Source: a virus
Reading direction: 5' to 3' (one strand)
Length of the DNA stretch: 64,000 bases
IMG/VR virus record: IMGVR_UViG_3300049793_000099
Location: 1 to 64,000 of that record
Shown here: piece by piece, positions 59,617 through 64,000 of the stretch
How positions within the stretch are numbered: position 1 is the first letter of the stretch
Layout of the letters: each line of letters starts with the position of its first letter
Program-made: the position numbers and the translations under genes
The notes under the pieces: model-generated
Told to the model about the DNA's origin: nothing
The model's database searches: none
The model's input: the letters and a program-made list of their open reading frames with translations, nothing else

Positions 59617-62600
59617 TTATTTACATCTTTTTTCGTATTCTTGAGGATACATTTGTTTAAACATTTCAAAATCTCTTAATTCTTTTTCAGAAGTTAAATT
59701 ACCTTCTTGTTTCTTTTTAAACAAAACATCCATTCTTCTAAAGTCAGTTTGTCTTTGTTTAGGATTTCTTTTCTCATTAAAAACTCTATCTTGAGTTTCT
59801 TTTATCTCAAAATTTTCCACAGTTCCAGGTATTTCTGACAAAGATAAGAAATTTTCCTGAGAATTCCTAATATTATTTAATAAATTATTTATTTCTATAT
59901 CTAATCTATTAAAATTACGTTCTTTTTTAAAAAGTTCATTTAATCTATTTAATATATTTTCAGATGCTTTTTTAGATATACTATAAAAATTTTTTATTAA
60001 ATCCTGTTCTGATAATTTACCATCATTTATATCACTTCTTAAAATATAACGAGCTAATATCAAAACATTATTAGTAGTTAAATTATTTTTTAAATATTCA
60101 ACTTCTATTTTTGACGCTTTAAATTTTTCTTGAACATCCTTAATAATTTCTTGATTATTTCCAAATAAACTATCGAATCCAGTATTATCAATTTTAACCT
60201 CAACACCTGATTCCGAAACTTTAGGTTGATTAGTTACTGTAATACTTGTATTTAAATAAATATTAGTGTAACCTTGAAATGTTGGTTCATTAACTACTGC
60301 ATTAGTAGATAATATATTGTTATCAACTAAATATTTAAGATAATCTGCAGAATTAGATTTAAGATTAGTTTTAGTATTATCAATTTCAGATTTAGGATTA
60401 ATCTTAATCTGATGTCTTTTTTGATTAATTAAGAAATCTATAATTTCATTTTGATCTTGTTCAATTGTATCTATTGTAGATTCTTTATCACCATAATATA
60501 GAATTCCATTAACAATTTGCATTTGAGATTTAATATTTGCTGATTGATATATTAATAAATCAATAATTTCTTGAAGTTTAATATCATTTTTATTACCCCC
60601 AATAATATTTAATTCAGCTTCAAAATTAGTTGTAATAGTTTCTTTTAAATCATTATTAACTTCAGAAATAGTTGTATCTAGTGATTTCTCATTAGTTATA
60701 ATTTCTTTATAAATTTCATAAAGTAAAACTGCTTCACTTTCACTAATTTTTTTAATATTAAGTTTTAAAGGAAAAAGTTTACCATTAGTTTGAGGAATAG
60801 TTAAATATATCTCACCTGCTGCATTTGGCTTAATCTTATCGTTATTAAATTCAAATATTTTATCATTTAATATATTTTGTAATTTACCAAATGAATTTAT
60901 AACATAAATATTTTCTCTAATATAATTTAAATCTTTAATTCCATTTAATTGAAGAATATTATTATTAGCAAATCTATTGCTATCTACTTTTAACAATCCT
61001 TTATATTGATCTTGTATTGTAGTTTTAATATCATTAATAGATATACCTTTAATTAAATTATTAACAATTTCAATTCTTAATAATTCTGTAGCAATATTTA
61101 TATCATTTGTAATCCTTCTAGTTTCAATTGGAGCTTTAACCTCATTTGTAAATTGTACATTAATAGGTAAGAAATCTATTAATAATTTAGGATTAGAAAA
61201 ATCTTTATTGTTAAACGCATTTAAAGCTACTATTACTTTAGGATTTTTACCAGGATTTTGATTAATTTCAAATCCAACTTCTTTACCAGATTTATTAACA
61301 GGTTCTCTTTCATATTCTAAATACAAAGGAAATTGTTCTGATATAAAATTTAAAGGTAAACCTGTATTTCTATCTGTACTAATAACTTTAACACCTAATC
61401 CATAATCTACTTCGCTATTCTGAATACTTTTAAGCTCTTCTGAGGTGTTATTTTCATTCTCTTGAGGTATAAGTTCATCTGTAACAATTGATCCTTCTGT
61501 AGCTGTTAAACCATCATACGTTGTTACATTATTAAAATCACTATCTTCTTGAGTAGCATTAACTCTTTCTTCATTATTAATAACTTCTTCTTTAGCGATG
61601 ATTTCAACTTTTTTCTCATTAGCTTTTTGTTGAAGAACTTTATCTACATTAGTATTTGTTTTAGGTAAATTATCTAATTCATCAGTAGTTGTAGCATTAT
61701 TAATTACTTGTGAAATTTCTTCTGCTTTAGCTACTATTTCTGGAGAAGTTGCTTCTTGAAGTTTCTTTTTAGCTACAACTTCATTATTAATCTTATTATT
61801 TAACCATTCATTATCCCAAATAGTACTATTTGTAGCTTCTTCAAAATCTTTAAGTTGTTCTTCAACTTTAATAATTTGAGAATTAACTAGATTTAATCTA
61901 GGATTATTTGTTTTAGTTTTAATAGTTTTAAAAATATCTTCTGTTTTACCTTCAATATAATTAGGATTTATAATTTCAATAATTGATGAATTAGTTTCTA
62001 AATCAGCTCTTTGTTTCTGTAATTTTTGTAATTTATCCTTAGCATCAAATTCTTCAGCTCTGTCAGATATAAATGTAGAACCAACTCTATTCATAAAGTC
62101 AACAAGATGTTCTTCTGTAACTTCTGGATTATCAATTCTAATAATTGAAGCAGCCGTATCTTTATAAGAACTTAAATCCTTTTGAAGAGATGTTGCTTTT
62201 TTCATTATTTTATCAACTCTTTCAATATTTTCTTTATTGATTTTAACTTGTTCTTCTGAAATATCTTTTGAAGTTTCTGTTGGAAATGCTACTTTTAAAT
62301 ATTCATGTAATCCATCTAATGTAACTTGATCTTCACCTATAAACTTTTGAATAAGATTGAACTCTGCTTGACCTTTTAAGTATTCAATAGTATTAGTATC
62401 ACTTTCTTGAATAGCTTTATCATAAATTTGAGAATGTTGTTCAGTTAAATCTAAAGCATTTTTAACTTTAACAACAGCTTCAGGAATAAATACTTTTTTA
62501 CCATTAACTAATTTATCTCTAGTTGAAACTTCACCAGTTTCAGGATTAGTATATTCCTCTTGTTTGTAAAGATTTGTTTTAACTACATCTTGATAAGCAG

Positions 62601-64000
62601 TAGATTCACCATTAATTTTATCACGAAGTCTTTCAGTTTGCTTTCTATCTGCAATATCTTGACCATGTCCTGTAATTACTGATATAGGAGAACCCATCAT
62701 CCCACCTAAAAAACCAGCAATTTGACCTTCTGTAGTACCTAAAGTTTTAATAAAATCTGAACCAAATGTAAGTGGATTGTAATCATTTAAACGACTATTA
62801 CCTAATTTACCTTTTATTGCAGAATCAACATTTCTATTTTCTGTAACTGTTTGAGCTATTTCTTCAGAACCTTCTGATAAAAATGTTTCTCCAATTCTTT
62901 CACCAGCTTTCTTTAAACTTTCTTTAAATCCTGTTTTTTCAATACTTCCAATTTTATCTAATAATACTTTAGATGGAGTTTTACCAAATAACATTTTAGA
63001 TTGAATATAATTAGGAACAGCTAAGATAGCAATATTTTTAATAAATGTGTTTTGCATCGCTAAAGCTTTTTGTTCTTTAAAAGCTTCTTCTACAGTCTTA
63101 TTACTTATATCGTTAGATAGTTTATTATATTCATCAATATTTATTTCACCATTTCTTCTACGAATATCTAATTCTTGCAATGCTTTCGATTGTTGAGCTG
63201 GATAATTTTGTATAAACTCACCTTTTCTAGAGTCTAAATCATCAGAAACACCTTTAGCTTCAGAACCTGCTTCCGCAATAGTATTAAATGCAGGAATCAT
63301 ATATTGATCTATTTTATCTATAGTAATACCCGCTTCCATTAAAGCTTTTCTACCAGCTTCCATCCCTTCACCATATTTAGCTAATTTAGCAGCTTTGATA
63401 GATGCTCCAAATAATGAATTAGCACCCCCCGCCAATTTAAATATTGCACCTGGAGCTAACATTCCTAACATGAATCCTGCACCATCAGCACCATCTTCTG
63501 CCCAAAATGCAGAGGATGATACTTTATCAAAAAAATCACCATTTTTAACTGATTCTTTAGTGTAAACAGGCAATGCTTCTTTAACTTTTTCATCTAATCC
63601 ATCAAAATATTTAACCCATTGATTGTTAAATGCTGTTTCAAAACCTTCATTTTTATCAGCAAATGGTGATATTGCAATACCTCCAATTACACCAGGAAGT
63701 TTAGCTACTTCTACTGCAGCTTTAGCTCCTGCTCTAGCTAAACCAATTCCTAAATGATCTAACCCAGATTGTTGTTCTGCACGATGTTCATTTATAGAAC
63801 CTTGTATATTATCAGGATTTATATCAGCACCCCAGTTTAAATTTTCATCATAAACAGAGTTTCCATAATCAGTATTGATAGCCAATACACCAGATGTATT
63901 TCTTCCAAACATTGTAGATGTTGGGCTTGGTTTACTTTGGGTAGTGTTATTTTTTTTATCTCGATCTTTAAAATAATCATCGTATGTTTTTCTTCCGTTT
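59617..64000 (-). CDS. Giant virion protein, 5' part outside the window (at least 1461 aa)
   Basis: The reading frame is open from the stop at 59617 to the window edge. An ATG at 63912 would give 1431 residues, but upstream codons continue without a stop (reading NGRKTYDDYFKDRDK before a Ser/Pro-rich linker), so the true start is probably beyond 64000. A Gly/Ala-rich hydrophobic part (GLARAGAKAAVEVAKLPGVI, then GFMLGMLAPGAIFKLAGGAN) could insert in membranes. The remainder is charged and helical with Asn/Thr-rich linkers. By position it is the third partner of the vRNAP and zincin proteins. No enzyme motif seen. Confidence 0.75.
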   Translation of the reverse strand, partial: NGRKTYDDYFKDRDKKNNTTQSKPSPTSTMFGRNTSGVLAINTDYGNSVYDENLNWGADINPDNIQGSINEHRAEQQSGLDHLGIGLARAGAKAAVEVAKLPGVIGGIAISPFADKNEGFETAFNNQWVKYFDGLDEKVKEALPVYTKESVKNGDFFDKVSSSAFWAEDGADGAGFMLGMLAPGAIFKLAGGANSLFGASIKAAKLAKYGEGMEAGRKALMEAGITIDKIDQYMIPAFNTIAEAGSEAKGVSDDLDSRKGEFIQNYPAQQSKALQELDIRRRNGEINIDEYNKLSNDISNKTVEEAFKEQKALAMQNTFIKNIAILAVPNYIQSKMLFGKTPSKVLLDKIGSIEKTGFKESLKKAGERIGETFLSEGSEEIAQTVTENRNVDSAIKGKLGNSRLNDYNPLTFGSDFIKTLGTTEGQIAGFLGGMMGSPISVITGHGQDIADRKQTERLRDKINGESTAYQDVVKTNLYKQEEYTNPETGEVSTRDKLVNGKKVFIPEAVVKVKNALDLTEQHSQIYDKAIQESDTNTIEYLKGQAEFNLIQKFIGEDQVTLDGLHEYLKVAFPTETSKDISEEQVKINKENIERVDKIMKKATSLQKDLSSYKDTAASIIRIDNPEVTEEHLVDFMNRVGSTFISDRAEEFDAKDKLQKLQKQRADLETNSSIIEIINPNYIEGKTEDIFKTIKTKTNNPRLNLVNSQIIKVEEQLKDFEEATNSTIWDNEWLNNKINNEVVAKKKLQEATSPEIVAKAEEISQVINNATTTDELDNLPKTNTNVDKVLQQKANEKKVEIIAKEEVINNEERVNATQEDSDFNNVTTYDGLTATEGSIVTDELIPQENENNTSEELKSIQNSEVDYGLGVKVISTDRNTGLPLNFISEQFPLYLEYEREPVNKSGKEVGFEINQNPGKNPKVIVALNAFNNKDFSNPKLLIDFLPINVQFTNEVKAPIETRRITNDINIATELLRIEIVNNLIKGISINDIKTTIQDQYKGLLKVDSNRFANNNILQLNGIKDLNYIRENIYVINSFGKLQNILNDKIFEFNNDKIKPNAAGEIYLTIPQTNGKLFPLKLNIKKISESEAVLLYEIYKEIITNEKSLDTTISEVNNDLKETITTNFEAELNIIGGNKNDIKLQEIIDLLIYQSANIKSQMQIVNGILYYGDKESTIDTIEQDQNEIIDFLINQKRHQIKINPKSEIDNTKTNLKSNSADYLKYLVDNNILSTNAVVNEPTFQGYTNIYLNTSITVTNQPKVSESGVEVKIDNTGFDSLFGNNQEIIKDVQEKFKASKIEVEYLKNNLTTNNVLILARYILRSDINDGKLSEQDLIKNFYSISKKASENILNRLNELFKKERNFNRLDIEINNLLNNIRNSQENFLSLSEIPGTVENFEIKETQDRVFNEKRNPKQRQTDFRRMDVLFKKKQEGNLTSEKELRDFEMFKQMYPQEYEKRCK

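Noticed and set aside
1-64000. CRISPR arrays, insertion sequences, integrase or attachment sites
   Set aside because: No regularly spaced repeats, transposase motifs or tyrosine/serine recombinase were seen on either strand.

Overview
The window looks like part of a large, very AT-rich, strictly lytic-type tailed phage genome infecting a Bacteroidota host, most likely a crAss-like phage (Crassvirales). Three observations support this. A 2124-residue protein carries a DxDxD motif (DYDID) like the virion-packaged RNA polymerase of crAss-like phages, and it sits between two other giant proteins. The replication genes match the core crAss set (family B DNA polymerase, DnaB helicase, DnaG-type primase, UDG-like protein, ThyX, SF2 helicase, PD-(D/E)XK nuclease). 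Several promoters match the Bacteroidota -7 consensus TAnnTTTG, and genes lack Shine-Dalgarno sequences. TAA, TAG and TGA all end genes, so the standard code applies, with one suspicious in-frame TGA. No terminase, portal, capsid protein, CRISPR array, insertion sequence or integrase was seen.

Layout. (1) Positions 1-7681, minus strand: a truncated GroEL-like chaperonin, a possible GroES-like partner, a free-standing GIY-YIG endonuclease, a dozen small unknown genes, PhoH and a ClpP-like protease. A roughly 300-nt structured RNA with its own host-type promoter follows. (2) Positions 7.8-16.2 kb, plus strand: small orphan genes, many for single-pass membrane peptides, interleaved with RNA genes. 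These include a tmRNA with an unusually long tag reading frame, a tRNA-like gene, and an ornate RNA region of about 650 nt. At its end lies a template/variable repeat pair of the diversity-generating-retroelement type. (3) Positions 16.3-28.4 kb, plus strand: replication module with PolB, a DnaB gene split by a group I intron carrying a GIY-YIG endonuclease, a Sak4-like ATPase, a possible SSB and a primase. (4) Positions 28.7-37.0 kb, plus strand: a compact amide-bond metabolism cassette with two gamma-glutamylcyclotransferase-like proteins, two C26 amidotransferase-fold hydrolases, an ATP-grasp ligase, two COOH-NH2 ligases and a class II glutamine amidotransferase. (5) Positions 37.0-48.9 kb, plus strand: a degenerate UDG-like protein, RusA-like resolvase, PD-(D/E)XK nuclease, both ribonucleotide reductase subunits, SF2 helicase, MazG-like protein, metallophosphoesterase and ThyX. 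A bidirectional terminator at 49.1 kb separates this block from (6), 49.15-64 kb, minus strand: three giant virion proteins (a zincin-domain protein, the vRNAP, and a large protein that runs off the window).

How it fits together. The minus-strand giants would be packaged and ejected, the vRNAP then transcribing early genes. The plus-strand block makes nucleotides (NrdA/B, ThyX, MazG) and replicates and recombines DNA. The chaperonin, protease and tmRNA point to control of protein folding and turnover. The strongest unusual signals are the TR/VR pair at 15.48/15.64 kb, where all 16 differences fall on adenines of one copy, the amide-ligase cassette, the tmRNA, and several structured RNAs that I could not assign to a family.
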